NCBI GenBank assembly: GCA_039621445.1
Contig: CP154955.1
Span: 7,114,010 to 7,178,009 of the forward strand
DNA from: Euglena gracilis
Lineage: Eukaryota > Euglenida > Euglenophyceae > Euglenales
Length of the DNA stretch: 64,000 nucleotides
Direction of reading: 5' to 3'
Shown: positions 23,401-35,213 of the stretch, one piece after another
Layout of the letters: each line of letters begins with the position of its first letter
How positions within the stretch are numbered: position 1 is the first letter of the stretch
Made by a program: the position numbers and the translations under genes
Notes under the pieces: model-generated
Told to the model about the DNA's origin: nothing
The model's database searches: none
The model's input: only the letters and a program-made list of their open reading frames with translations

Positions 23401-23440
23401 CGGGGACCGAAAGCAATTTAAAAAAAGTAGCTTTGATGAG
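20407..23440 (-). pseudogene. 3' reading frame of the large chromovirus, proximal part
   Basis: A strong minus-strand splice acceptor (CTTCTGTTTCTACAG) ends at 23440, just downstream of the chromodomain, and an Ala/Pro/Gln-rich frame follows. Its main blocks are 23.4-21.94 kb, 21.8-21.2 kb and 21.3-20.4 kb, in two or three frames, so several indels have occurred. Recognisable stretches include a 24-base coding repeat (AQMPPPSQ, about six copies, 23.08-23.22 kb), a helical segment (NLAEKALRTALRVSALERAD) and a basic segment (RWEARSGKGKAKSAK). It runs into the nested insertion at 20407 and continues at 14493. No known domain was recognised. Confidence 0.55.
23080..23225 (-). repeat. 24-base coding tandem repeat
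   Basis: About six units of 24 bases encode AQMPPPSQ or close variants on the minus strand. The repeat keeps one frame. Confidence 0.75.
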
Positions 23441-23543
23441 CTGTAGAAACAGAAGAGAAAAATGAATTGGGGTTGGCCGAAAATAACAGTGAGGGGAGGA
23501 AAAGGCCTATAGGCCGATTTGAAAAAATTATTCACAGAAATGT

Positions 23544-23987
23544 CTATGTTATTTCTTTTATTCCACAGCTTCCAGTCCTGTTGGACATAACCAATAAAAC
23601 TGGAGGCTGGCTCCCAGGTGTCCTCCTCTGGCCCATAGCCTTTCCACCTGACCTTCCAGTAATGGGCTCCCCGCTCAATTTTGTGATCGAGATTTTATCT
23701 ACCACAAAATCATCCGTTTCGGGTAACTTGGAACGGGGTCTGAAATAAAGGCACGGTAGTGCTTTGCCATTAGGCGGGGAAAGGTATGGCTTGAAATCAT
23801 CCATGTGGACATCCTCGATCCCGTTGGGCAGTGCCGCCCTATAGCGGCCACTGTTACCAACGCGTTCGAGAATTTCACAGGGCCCGAGCCCGAGGGGGTC
23901 TAGATTGGAAGCCTGCATACGGATTCGGCAATTCTGAACCCATATGCGATCACCAGCACTATAGCCAGGTGATTTGAATTCTTGCAA
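23544..23987 (-). pseudogene. Integrase C-terminus and chromodomain of the large chromovirus
   Basis: The first part reads YSAGDRIWVQ, LDPLGLGPCEIL and GIEDVHMDDFKPYL, the small barrel that follows the integrase core. After a one-base shift near 23690 the minus strand gives HYWKVRWKGYG and EEDTWEPASSF, an unmistakable chromodomain. The shift shows the gene is broken in this copy. Confidence 0.8.
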
Positions 23988-24138
23988 AAAATTAAATTTA
24001 TTTAAATTTAAAAATTCATTTCTCTTTTGAGAATGGATATCCGTAATGCGCTTTTGAACAATAGTTCTGAGAGATTCTACTTCGGAGTACCATGTCTTAC
24101 AGGTTACGCTACTTCGAGCTGGTCTCTCTGATGGTATA

Positions 24139-24905
24139 TCACCAATCGCGGGCGGGTCTCGCCCAAAAAATAATTTTATATGGGGAGTGCCGTAAAACTA
24201 AACCCGGTAGGGTGTTTATGCAAAAGAGGGACCATGGCAAAACCTGGGCCCAGGCCTGGCGCGAATCAGCCAGTGAAAGGCGGAGCATATTTACAACAGC
24301 CTTCACTGCTGCCTCGGCGCGGCCATTGCCCTTCGGGCGATATATAATGGAAAAATGCTGTTCGATTACCAGTAAACCACAAAGGGTTGTGAAGAATCGG
24401 GAAGAGATCAAATGATCTTGATCACTAACAATTTCATTCGGCAAGCCCATTAGGTAGATACACTTCTCCATAACTATCTGCGCTAAAATTTGCGCGGTCA
24501 ACCCTGCCTTTTGGCATGGAATGGCTACTATGTAACCACTCAACCGACAGACGACAACAAAAACATAACGTAAATTTTGCCGTCTGATCCTTTGCAAGGT
24601 TCTAATTCCAGAAAATTCATGCAGAGGGACGTAAAAATGTCAGGGGGTACGGGGAAAAAGTCAAGCGTACCAGGGGGCGTACCTCTGCGCGGTTTCACCG
24701 GTTGACAAATTTGGCACCGTTGCGATATTTGCAAGCAGCGCGAATGCAAATCTTTTTCTTTCAGGGTTGTACAATACCTGCGACCCACCAAAGAAAGAAG
24801 TTTGGGGGCCCCAGGGCGACCTTGGTTGTGATAACACAAAAGTACTTCATCAACCAAGCCACGGGGTATACAATATTTATATCCCGCATCATCGCGGTAA
24901 ACCAC
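24139..24905 (-). pseudogene. Integrase zinc finger and DDE core of the large chromovirus
   Basis: Two overlapping frames (24540-24905 and 24139-24597) make up the integrase. The first has the zinc-binding end (CLQISQRCQICQ) and the first catalytic strand, where the usual Asp appears as Asn (LCMNFLELEP). The second has the other catalytic residues, Asp in IVSDQDH and Glu in GNGRAEAAVK. The Asp-to-Asn change and the frameshift mean no active enzyme. Confidence 0.8.
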
Positions 24906-24960
24906 CGGAAAGGGGAAAGGGAGTAATTATGCACATCCCCGCCATTGCGCAGTCTGTGCA

Positions 24961-25423
24961 CTATCGTGCCATATACAGGGTCATGGGAATAATCCCATTC
25001 GCGAAAGAAGAGGGGGGAAGCAGATTCAGATCGCGTAATGCGACGGGGGCCAGGTGTGCGGCCTCGTCGCCTTCTCCCCTGTATAGGAGAGACTGGCAAC
25101 GAACGAAAAATCGATGAAACGGGAAAAGAATCCAACATATCGTCAGCTGCGTCATATCGACGTGCATATTCATCAGCCTCTTGGCTGCAATGAAAGGTGG
25201 CATCACCTTCATCTGGGTTACAGGGGTAATGCCAGGGTGCTCGACAAAGCGGGTCTGCTACTTTCTGTGTATGGCCAGGGGTATATACAACCACTAGGTT
25301 GAATTGGCTCAAAAATTCATGCCATCGGCATCTGCGGTCTACAGACGACATAGCTTTGTTCAGATCCTTGGTGTACCAGTGTTGAAGACTCTCATGGTCA
25401 GTCAACACCAGTATCTGCACCAA
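24961..25423 (-). pseudogene. RNase H C-terminal part
   Basis: [25 protein letters not shown] and VVYTPGHTQKVADPL match the end of the chromovirus RNase H. The first half lies across a (TA)n tract to the right. Confidence 0.75.
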
Positions 25424-25439
25424 GGAACTGGCGACCCAA

Positions 25440-25635
25440 CTACGGAATTTTTTGTAAAATAAGTACGACTGTGTACGTTACCTTCTCACGGATACTCCAT
25501 TTGACTTGGCATTTGCCATCTTCACCTTGTAGCTTTCTACTGAAGAATGCTACAGGGCGTAATTCGTTAGCCGCGTTATGCTGGCTTAGAACACCGCCTA
25601 CAGCTGCTATATATATATACATATATATATATATG

Positions 25636-25666
<31 letters not shown>

Positions 25667-25681
25667 GTATATATATGTATA

Positions 25682-25733
<52 letters not shown>

Positions 25734-25957
25734 CGCTGCTATCGACTTCCAGCACATAAGGCTTATAGTGATCCGCGATGTCGAGTACGAACATTTTCAA
25801 GCATTAGCTTTTTTATTCTCTCTAAAGCTTCACGCATATCTGCGTCCCATTTGGTGTTGGTATTTTTGGGTGCGTGATTTTTGAGTTGCCTCGATAGAGG
25901 CACAGCGATTTTCGCGAAATCATTCATGTAAATCGCGTAGTATTGGGCTAATCCCAA
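25440..25957 (-). pseudogene. RT connection and RNase H N-terminal part, split by a microsatellite
   Basis: The minus strand reads GLAQYYAIYMNDFAKIAVPL (RT connection), then YVLEVDSSD, the first RNase H catalytic block. About 120 bases of TA-rich repeat follow, then [10 protein letters not shown], the continuation of that block. The repeat thus sits inside the catalytic core. Confidence 0.8.
25609..25732. repeat. (TA)n microsatellite with TGTA variants
   Basis: About 124 bases of alternating TA with scattered ATGTAT or ATACAT interruptions. Tyr-Ile open frames on both strands are artefacts of it. Confidence 0.95.
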
Positions 25958-25999
25958 AAATGTGACCGCAAAACTTTATCGTTTCGCGAAAAAGGTGCA

Positions 26000-26723
26000 T
26001 TTTTCTCCTTTGACAAAAAGTCTGTGTTTGAGAAATGCGGCTAATACCGCGCGAACATCACGATGGTGAATGTCGAGAATATTCTCGTGTATATTCGCTG
26101 AAGGAGGGGGGGTACCAACCAAAACATCATCAATGTACACCAGCGCAAACGGTAAAATCCCGTAAGACCCATTGGATCATGCACTGAAACATTGCTGGTC
26201 CATTCTTAACACCCATTGGCAAAACCGTCCATTGGTAAACACCTTTGGATGTTACAAAAGCCGTATAGGCTTGTGAATCGGGATCCAGATGCATTTGGTG
26301 GAAACCATCCTCCAGGTCGAAAATTGACCACAAGCGGTTATCCGCTTGTTTTGTGATGAGGTCCTCTATTAGAGGTAACGGGAATGGGTCATCCTTAGTT
26401 TGTGAATTTAAGTACCGATAATCCAGTACTAGCCTCCACTTTTTCTGACCTGATGGGTCTGGGGGCTTAGGTACCACAGAAGCTTGGGAGGTCCATTCAC
26501 TCTTGGAAGGGATGATCCACTTCCGCTCTATGAGCTTTTCAATCATTTCATTGAGAGCTATCTCTCTTTCTCCTGAACAACGGAAAAATTTCCGATGCAT
26601 TGGCTTTGTGCCTTCCTTAAGCTCAATCTTACAAACTCCAAAGAGTCCGCGGATAGCGGGATCTATATCGCAAGCATAAACAGGATTTTCCAAAACACCA
26701 GAAAATTCGCGACTGATGCGCAT
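26000..26723 (-). pseudogene. Reverse transcriptase of the large chromovirus
   Basis: The frame 26130-26723 carries KWRLVLDYRYLNSQT, WSIFDLEDGFHQM and WTVLPMGVKNGPAMFQ. The catalytic YIDD box lies at 26126-26137 in the neighbouring frame, followed by VKGEKCTFF. A one-base indel just upstream of YIDD therefore separates the palm halves. All blocks match Ty3/gypsy RT. Confidence 0.85.
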
Positions 26724-28291
26724 ACAAAATTCTGCTGAATTGGGCTGCTGTCGTGCACTTTCAATGACAGCGGAAACCTATTTATGGGTCATATCGACCA
26801 TAAGGGTTTCCGAACGGTGATGCCTATCGGCATTATGGACAAAAGCGGTATCGGCTCCCACGTGGTCGGTATGATCCAACACACTAACATTCATGGGTGG
26901 AGATTGAGAAACATTGAAAGCATCAAAGAAACAAACACAGAAAATGTTTTCTTGAAAAGGTGGTAATACCACTCCACAGAAATCCTCGAATAGAAGTACA
27001 TCGATTGGTAGGTCCCACCAATAAAATGTGACATACGTCAAGTTTTGAAACCATTCCGCTTCGGGATTCACAGGAACAAGTAATGCGCCTCGCGCTTGAT
27101 CCTGGAAAATCTTATCTACAACAAGCGGGATAAGTCTTAGGGGGAGGGATGCATCCATAGGATAGTGTCTCCCCAAAACTTATCAAAAGCATTAGAATGT
27201 TGCGACCAATGTCGCGGTAATTGCGAATGCGCGTTGGAAGAGAATGCATCGATTTCTAAGGTCAAATCGAAAGAATCCGCCATACCGGCGATTTTGAAAA
27301 CGAATGTTTCAAAATTCGATATTGACCAAACTGAAAAGCATTGCAAGTATCCTTGGTGTACTTGGAGATATGCTCAACACCCTGAAGGGGGGGAACACGC
27401 TGTAACACAGAACAACGGAATTGTGAATCATCTACACACATGTCCATAGGACTCAATCCATGTGGGGCATGGGTAGGTTGGGCATATACCCAGTCATCGG
27501 TGATGCGCGATAGCGCGGAATGCGCGATATGCGCGAGATTCGCACTATATGCGGCAAGCGCGATATGCGCGGGGGTGTTAGAGAGCGCCATAGGCGAATA
27601 GGTAGCGCTATGCGCAAATCCGAAGAGGGAGGCTATGCCTTTGCGCTGTAGTGCTTGATTCACTTTCGCGAATTGCGAAAAATTGCCAAGTGTATTTGTG
27701 AGCTGTGAATTACTACCAGGTGTACTGATGGGTGTATCACCCATGGTGCCAAAGATGTGTACCTTTTGGTTATCTATTAAATCCCTACCAAGTGCATAGG
27801 TACCACTACCAGGTGTAGGGGGGGAAAATTCCCGGTTGCAGGATCCAATCGGACTAGTTTGGAAGATTCAACTAGACATCCACAATCAAAATCTTGGTAA
27901 GCGGAGATTCTCCGACAGTGAGCGCATTGGTGGGAGGGTTCGTGCATGTGGTGCGCGTTTGTGTGGGTGTCAGTGCATAAGTTGGTGTCGGTTGGGGTAG
28001 CTGCTGGGGGGTGTACATGGGTTTCTGGAGTCGACACACCTGGTGGAAAACGAAAAATTTGTGCAGCTGGGCGGCTACTCGACACCAAAATTTCTTCAGG
28101 AATTTGGGCTTTCGCCTGGGAACCCAGCAAAACGTGCGGGGTTAAGCTGCTGGCTTTCCCTACCGCATGGGAAACGAGCGGTAAAAGTGCGGTGGGTAGG
28201 GGGGCAGCTTTCACTTTACCCCTAGGGTAGGAAACGGTGTTTTCGGTTGTGGAAAACGTTGTGGAAATGCGTGGGGGCGTCTTGGGTGACG
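26724..28291 (-). other. Spacer between protease and RT of the large chromovirus
   Basis: Two minus-strand frames (26778-27176 and 27262-27744) have no recognisable domain. The region is dense in short CGCG-type palindromes, notably 27500-27620, where they encode repeated Ala-His-Ile-Ala. Confidence 0.5.
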
Positions 28292-28906
28292 TCACGGGGA
28301 ACAAGTCTGGGGGTGTGGTGAGTGTGCGGGGGGGTAGTGCGCAAACCGTGCGAGGGACAATCCACCACCAATCGGTGTTGCCGTAGGAATGGAAAAACCT
28401 AGTATGACATCAGAACCGGCGATATTCGCCGCGAATGCCCAAGTACCCAGAAAATTTTGGAATTGTGGTGGGGGAGTGTGGGGCTTCGGGATAATGGTGA
28501 GGACTATGTTCAAAATGCATCCCAAGTCACCACCGCACATGGGGCTGTTGTCTGCAGTCATAATTTTGACGGGATTCTTGGCATGAACCAAGAGGGGTGT
28601 GGGTATAAGTCCTTTGCGGAAAAGAAGGGGGATTCGACACCCTGTGTCGACTAAAATTTTGGCTTTTGCACAAAAATTTTGTGTTTTGTTTTCGCTTGGA
28701 CCAAAAGTTCCATGGGGGGTACGCAAAGCGAAGGATCGGGTGTAAAATTGTTGTCGCGCCAACTGTTCCATGACCCTTTGCTTACTTTGCTCAACATTCC
28801 GAGCAAAAATCTGGCGTGGGGAGTGGGGGACCCGAAAATTTTCCCGGGTACCGACCAAAAAGACCGATGGGCAGGGGGGGCAGGGTTGATCAGTTCCTAC
28901 CTCCAT
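28292..28906 (-). pseudogene. Aspartic protease of the large chromovirus
   Basis: AKILVDTGCRIPLLF contains the DTG active site. Further on, SDVILGFSIP is the usual I-L-G strand near the end of retropepsins. It lies between the gag CCHC knuckle and the RT, as expected. Confidence 0.75.
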
Positions 28907-29273
28907 CTGTTCATCAGCCCAGAGGTCCGCGCCCTCAGACCTCGGGCTCCCCTACTCCATATTGGAGTCGGCCTTTTGGCCTATGGTTGACTTTCTAGAA
29001 CAAATTGCGCGTATCGCGCGAATCGCATTCCTATCTTCCACCAACTCATCCTCGGTGCTCTCATCCCCCTCCCTGCCCGAAGCCAGGTCTTTTTCCTCAA
29101 TAGAGGATATTTTGAAACCAACCCGCTGCCTATTGGCAGAACCGCGATTGGAATCGCGACGACCATGGATAGGGCGGGGAGAACGGGAACGGGAACGGGG
29201 GCACTTGGATGAATGGTGGTCTTTAGACCCACAAAGGGAACAACGGTTTCGTGATTGCGATTGCCTTTTGGCA

Positions 29274-30272
29274 TCATAGCGACGTGGGGAGCGGGTATCC
29301 GCTCGACCGCGATCGGATCGCGAAGAGGATGATCCACTTCGCGACCGAGATTGCGAAAAATCGCGATTTGTATCCCGATTGCGGGTAGGGGGCGGGGGGA
29401 CCGACTTCGCGGTTTGAAACCACGTCCGCTATTGCGGTGGGGTGAACGGGAACGCGGTCTACCATCACCCGATCGGTATCCCGACCGATGTGAATGCGCA
29501 GATCGTGAGGAACACGAACTCCAGGAGAGAGGGAATCTCGGGGGATCTTACTGCGCTTTCGCGCTTGGGTATTAGGACATTCACGAGACATATGTCCCGG
29601 TTGATTACACAAAAAGCACACTTTGTCCGAAACCTGATCAGAAGAGCGCGAATAGCGCGGTTTGGATTCCCGTGTGGAGGATTTGGGGTTTGAGCGCGGA
29701 TAGCGCGTTTTGGAATCACTCGATGGTGATTTTGGTGATTTTGGGGAGGTAGTCCTTCTGACTGCATGGACTGAACCGGTGGGTACACCCGCGGTAGGGT
29801 GGTGGTGATATGCCGATTCAATCTGTCCCAGAAGTTGTGATAACTTCATTTGTTTGGAAATATAGTTCCATCTTTCATCGAGAGTCAAAATGTGTCCCGC
29901 GAGTTCCTCGCGGTGAATTTCCTTGATGAGTTTGGGGATGTAGCTCAGTAATACCGCATCAAATTGTTCTTTGCTTTGCTTTTCCCCTAACTCATCAACC
30001 TCGGCTGCTAGTGCAAGCCATTTGGAGTGCCACATGTCTATCGAGTTCCATTTGCGGTCCGGGTGGGGGGTAAAATGCCGCCATTTGTTTTCCAGACTGA
30101 TTCTGGAAACCAAACTGGAGCATGAGGAAGCATATTGCTCGACAAATTCTTCTAAAGAAATGTGCCTGCCAATGACTAATTGTCTGGCGCGTTCTTTTTC
30201 ATCCCTTGGGAGGCAATTAAAAAACTCCATCTTGATTACCTCCGGGTTGTCATCTTGGGTGGGTACCTTCAA
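29274..30272 (-). pseudogene. Gag C-terminal region with CCHC zinc knuckle
   Basis: The frame opens with a retrotransposon gag core (VIKMEFFNCLPRDEKERARQ, WHSKWLALAAEVDELG) and ends in an Arg/Ser-rich tail. The knuckle CFLCNQPGHMSREC lies near 29590 and would bind the element RNA. It is joined to the frame at 30269-31111 by an apparent frameshift near 30270. Confidence 0.8.
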
Positions 30273-33108
30273 ATCCCAATAATATTCCCAGTCGCGGAAA
30301 AATTGTTTCTATGTGGGGGGTCACCGTCCCATTGGGGCTTCACCTTGTTCGCTATCGCGATGATGCCTTTGACGCCTTTCTGAGAAACCCGTGGCCCTTC
30401 GGTGGTATTCCAGGGGTGTGGCCCCGGGCGCGAAATTGCACCATGTGCAGGTACACAGGTGGTTGTACCAAGGTTATTGTTCGGGTTATTTTGCGAATGC
30501 GCATGGAACATACCACTTAGTGTACCGTAGGTGCCATGCAAATTCGGGGAATCGCGATTGCGCGAATGGTGATGCGGTTGCGCATGTGGGGGTGAGGTAT
30601 CACATGGTTGCACCATTGGTGCTGCTAAGCGAATTTGGGAGGTATGACCAATACCCGGTGTAGGGGTGCGGATCATACCACGAATTAGTTCGGATTCCCG
30701 AATCTCCTGATTTAAGAGGGGGGTGGGTCTGGTTTTCGGTTGAAAACCCGACTCATCATCCGAAAACTCGTCCATTGGGACTGGTAATGCCAGTGGGGGA
30801 ACCACCGCATGAGCTGAAACGCGATTTGGTGGCAAGGTGCCTGTGGACTCGGGAATTGGTGCGCGAATAGCGCTTTTGGAGCTGGAAGATGCGGCAAGTG
30901 TGCCAACCATACCCGATTGCGGGTTTTGGTGGATGGAACGCATTTGTGCGTGAATTTGGTCCAGATTTGTTGCAAACTCATGCACACTTTGCTCCAAATG
31001 GTCAACAACCTGCCAATTGTCGGTTGTCCGACCCACATCCTCCTGCAAACGCTTAATCAGCCTACGGTATGAGGGTAGCTCATCCAAAAGCGGGATTTTG
31101 TCAGAAATCAACTGGAGATCTTACGAAATCGCACCAAAACCAGTGTCCAATTCCTGTACTCTTGTCACCAAAGTGCGCATCGCACTGGAAATGGCCACCA
31201 ATTGTGGAGATGGCTTGGTGGGTTGGTCCGAATGCGGACCTTTGACTTTTTCAGCCATTGTCGTTTCTTTCAAGACAGAAACTTGCGCGGATCGCGCGGT
31301 AATGTCATTTTGCAGTTTTGTGACATCCTGCATCCCCCTCTTCTCGGTGTTCATAAGACTGTCACAAAATCCTTGCATGACTTGGTGATTTTCCGCGCGC
31401 ATTTCAGCGCAAATCTGGTCCAAGTGTGTGTTTGGGAGTGTGAGGGTAGGTGTTGGTAACCGCAATGTGCCTTGGGGTGGTGATTGCAGCTGAAGCATTT
31501 TTGTGCTTATTTCTTGCATGCGTTTGTGCTATCCGCTATCGCGGTGTGAATGCCGGTAACATCCGGGATCCTACCAGCTACTTCCGCATCACGGGTGTGC
31601 AACTTAGCCAATGAAGCTTCAATGTTACCAACATCCTGTTGTAACTGTTTGTGCAAATCGGACCTGGTGGCCTTGAGTCCGCTAATATCCGGTGTTGGCG
31701 CACAGGTTGCCGCATTGCGGTTCTGCAAATCCGCGATTGCGGTTCGGAATTCCATTGTGTCATTCTGCCACTGTTGTTGCAAATTCTCAATCCTACTCGC
31801 CATATTCGCGATTTGGGTGTGAAAACTTGCAATTTTAGCGGGAATCTCACCACAATGGCAAGATTTCCGCCCCAATCGAGAGAGTCTTTCCTCCAATTGT
31901 TGCACATACGTGCGTGGTGCAAAACTTTCATTGGCTTGGGCAGAAAAGTTGGCAAAATTCGCGGAATCACCGCTCAACTGGAAAATGCGCTGATGCGCTT
32001 CCTGAAATGCAGATGCAAGTGTGCAGAACTGCTCCAATTTGATAAATTGTCCCAAATCGGGATTTTTGATAGGGGGTTCATGCAACTTTTGCTGCAATTG
32101 TGGAAAAATTGCCTTAATTGGCTCCAATTGGTGTGATAAAGCTTGCAAACTATGTTGCATTTTGGAGAAAATCGCATCATTGCGGGATTGTGTTTCACAC
32201 ATGGCTTCACTCACTTTTTTGGAAGTGTTGTGGCAAATGTGCCTGCAAATGTGTATCCAAACCTTGACGCAAAGTTGCTAGGTCCACATTGGTGGATTGA
32301 AACTTGTTTGGCAATATTGACCAACATCACGCACATAACTCTAAAGGTAATTGAGCTTGTGTTCTACAACCTTTTGGTTGTTCTCATCAAAATAAAAAAC
32401 CTTGTTAAGTGTTATAGCGCAATACGCTACACAAGTGTGGACATGGGAAATTTGCCGGGTTAGCGGGTGGTCCACTGGAAGATTTGCGACTATGCGCTGA
32501 ATCACTGTAATGGGTTGAGGGGAAATATTTTCCAACTCTTCCGCATCACTGCTCATAGACTCTGTGGGACTTGTATAAGCCGGAACTGCCAAACGCATCT
32601 CCGGGTGCCATGGAAATGCCGGAAAAGAACCCGTATCGGGTGGTGCGGGCAATTGTCCAATCGAACTTGTGGGGGGAAGCATAGGGGGGGGGGGCTGAAA
32701 GAAACATGGTGTTTCAAACCCACCCTCAACAAAAATTTGCCGCGGTGTATCCGCCTCAGAGTCAAATGTGCCTATCGTCACCAGTGCGAGATCTCGCCGG
32801 GGGGAATGGGTGGTAGCCAATCGGCTTTCCAACAAAAGGGGTTGTGCCTGTTGGGCATGGGGTTGCTCTATAGAACTTGACACCGATAGGTGTGGGGCTG
32901 CCCATTGGGCGGGGGGAGGATTACTCGACACAGACACCGATAGGTGTGACACACGCGGGGAAGGTGGATTACCTTTGAAATGAGTCAATGCTTGTGTACC
33001 CCTATGGGGTTGTGATTGCTCATTAGAACTAGACAATGATGCTGCAGGTTCAATTCCACGAAGTGAACCAATCAATGCTGCATAACCAATGAACGCTGTG
33101 CTCTGCAT
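30269..33108 (-). pseudogene. Gag N-terminal and coiled-coil region of the large chromovirus
   Basis: Three to four successive minus-strand frames (32341-33108 from an ATG, 31507-32214, 31121-31519, 30269-31111) read as one broken protein. The first is Pro/Ser-rich. The second is strongly helical with coiled-coil spacing (QQLEERLSRLGRK, ASRIENLQQQW). The third and fourth are mixed helical and Pro-rich. No enzyme motif is present. Position and composition suggest an enlarged gag. Confidence 0.6.
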
Positions 33109-34560
33109 TTTTGAGGCAAAAAAAACACAAGAACCAAGTGTAGATTGCGGGTAAAATGCAGAAACAAGTGCAAAAAGAGGGGATAGTGTAAAACGTAAGC
33201 AGAGACCCGAACTCTGAGGTTTGAAGCAGCGTTTACTGCGAACCGTCAGAAGACGTGTACGTGCGTACGGCTTTGGCCGGAAACGGCTTGTAGTGCCTGT
33301 GGTCTCCTATAGGCGGGGCACCACACGACCGTTTGCGGTCACAAGGATCGAAAACCTAAACTGCGACCAAGTGTACGTCCAACCTTTTCCTCGCTTTCGC
33401 CCTTTGGTGCGCATAAGAGTAAAAGTTGGAGTAACAAAAAAATTGAAAAGAATAATATAAAAGTTGTTCACCCTTTTCCCCAATTAAGAGGCAGAGCACA
33501 AGGCAGGGGAGAAGTCCTATTGGCTACGACAAGGAAAAGTGCCAAGTGACTTGGCTGTCCTGTCAGAACTTCAAAATGAGAAAAACCAAACTTGAAAATC
33601 AAGTCTTGAATCAAAGACCAGAATGGAATAAAATAGAAAATACCACCTGTGGAGAGGAGAACCAGAATAAGGTTAAGGTATTCCTAATTCAGGCCGTTGG
33701 CCATCTTTAGGAATACCACCTAGCGTAGCACTGCGTATGGGGCTCAGAGCTATATCTGGCCGTAGGCTTATACCTACATACACAGTACCATGGCCTTACG
33801 GCTGCCTGGGACACCCCCCCACCCTACAACAGTCTTACCATTTCCATGCAAAGAGACCTTTTGGTGCTGACATCTTCCACCAACCCCCCAGATTGTTTTC
33901 AAAAGGTGTCTTCCATCTTCACCCTTGTTGTCTCACATCATCCACCAGACATCATTTCCCAGTTCTTTATCTCTTTGCCAGTTTTTGGGCCACTGGCTGC
34001 ACCAACGTAGGTTATCTGTCCCCATTTGTCACCTGGAACCCATTTCATTTCTGTGATTTTGCTTTGTTTGCTTTGTTTGCAAGTTCCAATGAAAACCTGT
34101 GTCCGGAAGAAAAACTGTCACCTTCTGATACCTTTTCGTTCAAAAACATTTTGTAACGCAAACCTCCCCGTGACACAATTTTACCCCAGTGTCCTGCAAA
34201 CACCATTTCGATCCATTACAGCATTTTGCTCCAGTGGCCTGCAAAGGCCCTGGGCCTGCAAGGTCCCCCCCCTGACACCATTTTACACCAACCTGCCAAA
34301 CCACCCACCAACCTGCCAAAAACTCCAACCCGCTATGCTCCCACTTTTTTTTTGATAACATGGAATTCTCGCCCCAAAACCGTCGGGCACTGTTCCCCTC
34401 TTCCCTCAAAACCCACTCTGCAATCATTTTTGGGACCAAAAAATGATGCCTGAAAATCCCAGGTCAAGGTGTCCAATGTCTCGTCAGAGGCAAGAACCTC
34501 CTTTCCTGCAGTGATGTTGAGACCTATCCCGGTCCATCCTCGCCCCCCCCCTCCTTAAGT
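33109..34560. other. Region between the large chromovirus and the non-LTR element
   Basis: The 5' LTR of the large chromovirus should lie here, but I found no second copy to confirm it. The phrase AGTACCATGG near 33790 could be a primer-site/LTR junction, but this is weak. No coding region is recognised; 33.8-34.5 kb is C/T-rich. Confidence 0.4.
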
Positions 34561-34861
34561 TCGTCTGGACCAAGATCAGGAGAGGGCCATTGGTTTCCTC
34601 ATGGCCACAACCCTAGTGCAACCAAGCTTTGCGCCTCTACAGGACACAACCTCGCAGGATTGGAGGAATTTACCTCAACTCTTGATTAACCTCATCGGCA
34701 GGCCTGCCGGGGGGCCCCGGGGGCCGGTGGGTCGTGGTCCCCCGCAACAAATTGCCAGTGCAACACAGGGGAAGCAAATGAACTTAGACACGACCCACCA
34801 CCCACTTACAGGCCCTTGCCCCGCCCTGAAACCTTCCTGGGACAAAATAGCACATGATCGC

Positions 34862-35094
34862 AGGGGTCCGTCACCCTCATCGCTCGTGGGGCCATCCCTG
34901 CTGTGGCTGACGTGTACGCCACACTTTTGAAGCACCTGAATGAACAAACTTCCTGGGAATCACTGCATGACCTTTGGTGCTTCCCAAAGGCAGTGCTTGC
35001 CCCTTTGGGCTTCGGAGGAAGGGGCCACTGGGCACGTTTGTGTCGCATCCTTCAAGCTCGTGCTTGTGAGTACCTGAGCCGTCCTACGGAATAA
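34862..35094 (+). pseudogene. Non-LTR element N-terminal fragment
   Basis: ADVYATLLKHLNEQTSWESL, then LHDLWCFPKAVLAPL, is the helical region that precedes the RT in this kind of element. It ends at a stop. Confidence 0.45.
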
Positions 35095-35213
35095 AGCTGG
35101 CTTGAAACCTCCCTCCCCAAGCGCAGAACTCTAAGAAGAGGCCACACACCAGACTGGCTGCCTCTAAGGAGGAGGAAGTCACAAGAGATGAGTTTGTCGC
35201 CAAACTTGACCGC

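Larger units (their letters stand above)
12286..33108 (-). mobile_element. Very large decayed chromovirus with extra 3' reading frame (nested insertion inside)
   Basis: Reading down the minus strand: coiled-coil/gag region (33.1-29.3 kb), CCHC knuckle (about 29.6 kb), aspartic protease (28.9-28.3), reverse transcriptase (26.7-26.0), RNase H (25.8-25.1), integrase (24.9-24.0), integrase C-terminus and chromodomain (24.0-23.55), then a long frame of unknown function (23.44-20.41 and 14.49-12.29). Without the 5.9 kb nested element the coding span is about 14.9 kb, far more than the usual 5-7 kb of a chromovirus. Many frameshifts and a microsatellite in RNase H show it is dead. Its LTRs were not identified by eye. 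Confidence 0.8.

Noticed and set aside
20500-24000. Plus-strand frames of 100-250 codons opposite the chromovirus 3' ORF
   Set aside because: No domain, and the minus strand carries the chromodomain and consistent splice and insertion evidence.
25440-25884. Tyr-Ile repeat proteins
   Set aside because: Translations of the TA microsatellite within the dead RNase H.
11880-33800. LTR pair for the large minus-strand chromovirus
   Set aside because: I compared 11.9-12.2 kb with 33.1-33.8 kb; only short phrases such as AGGCTTATACCT are shared, not enough to call LTRs.
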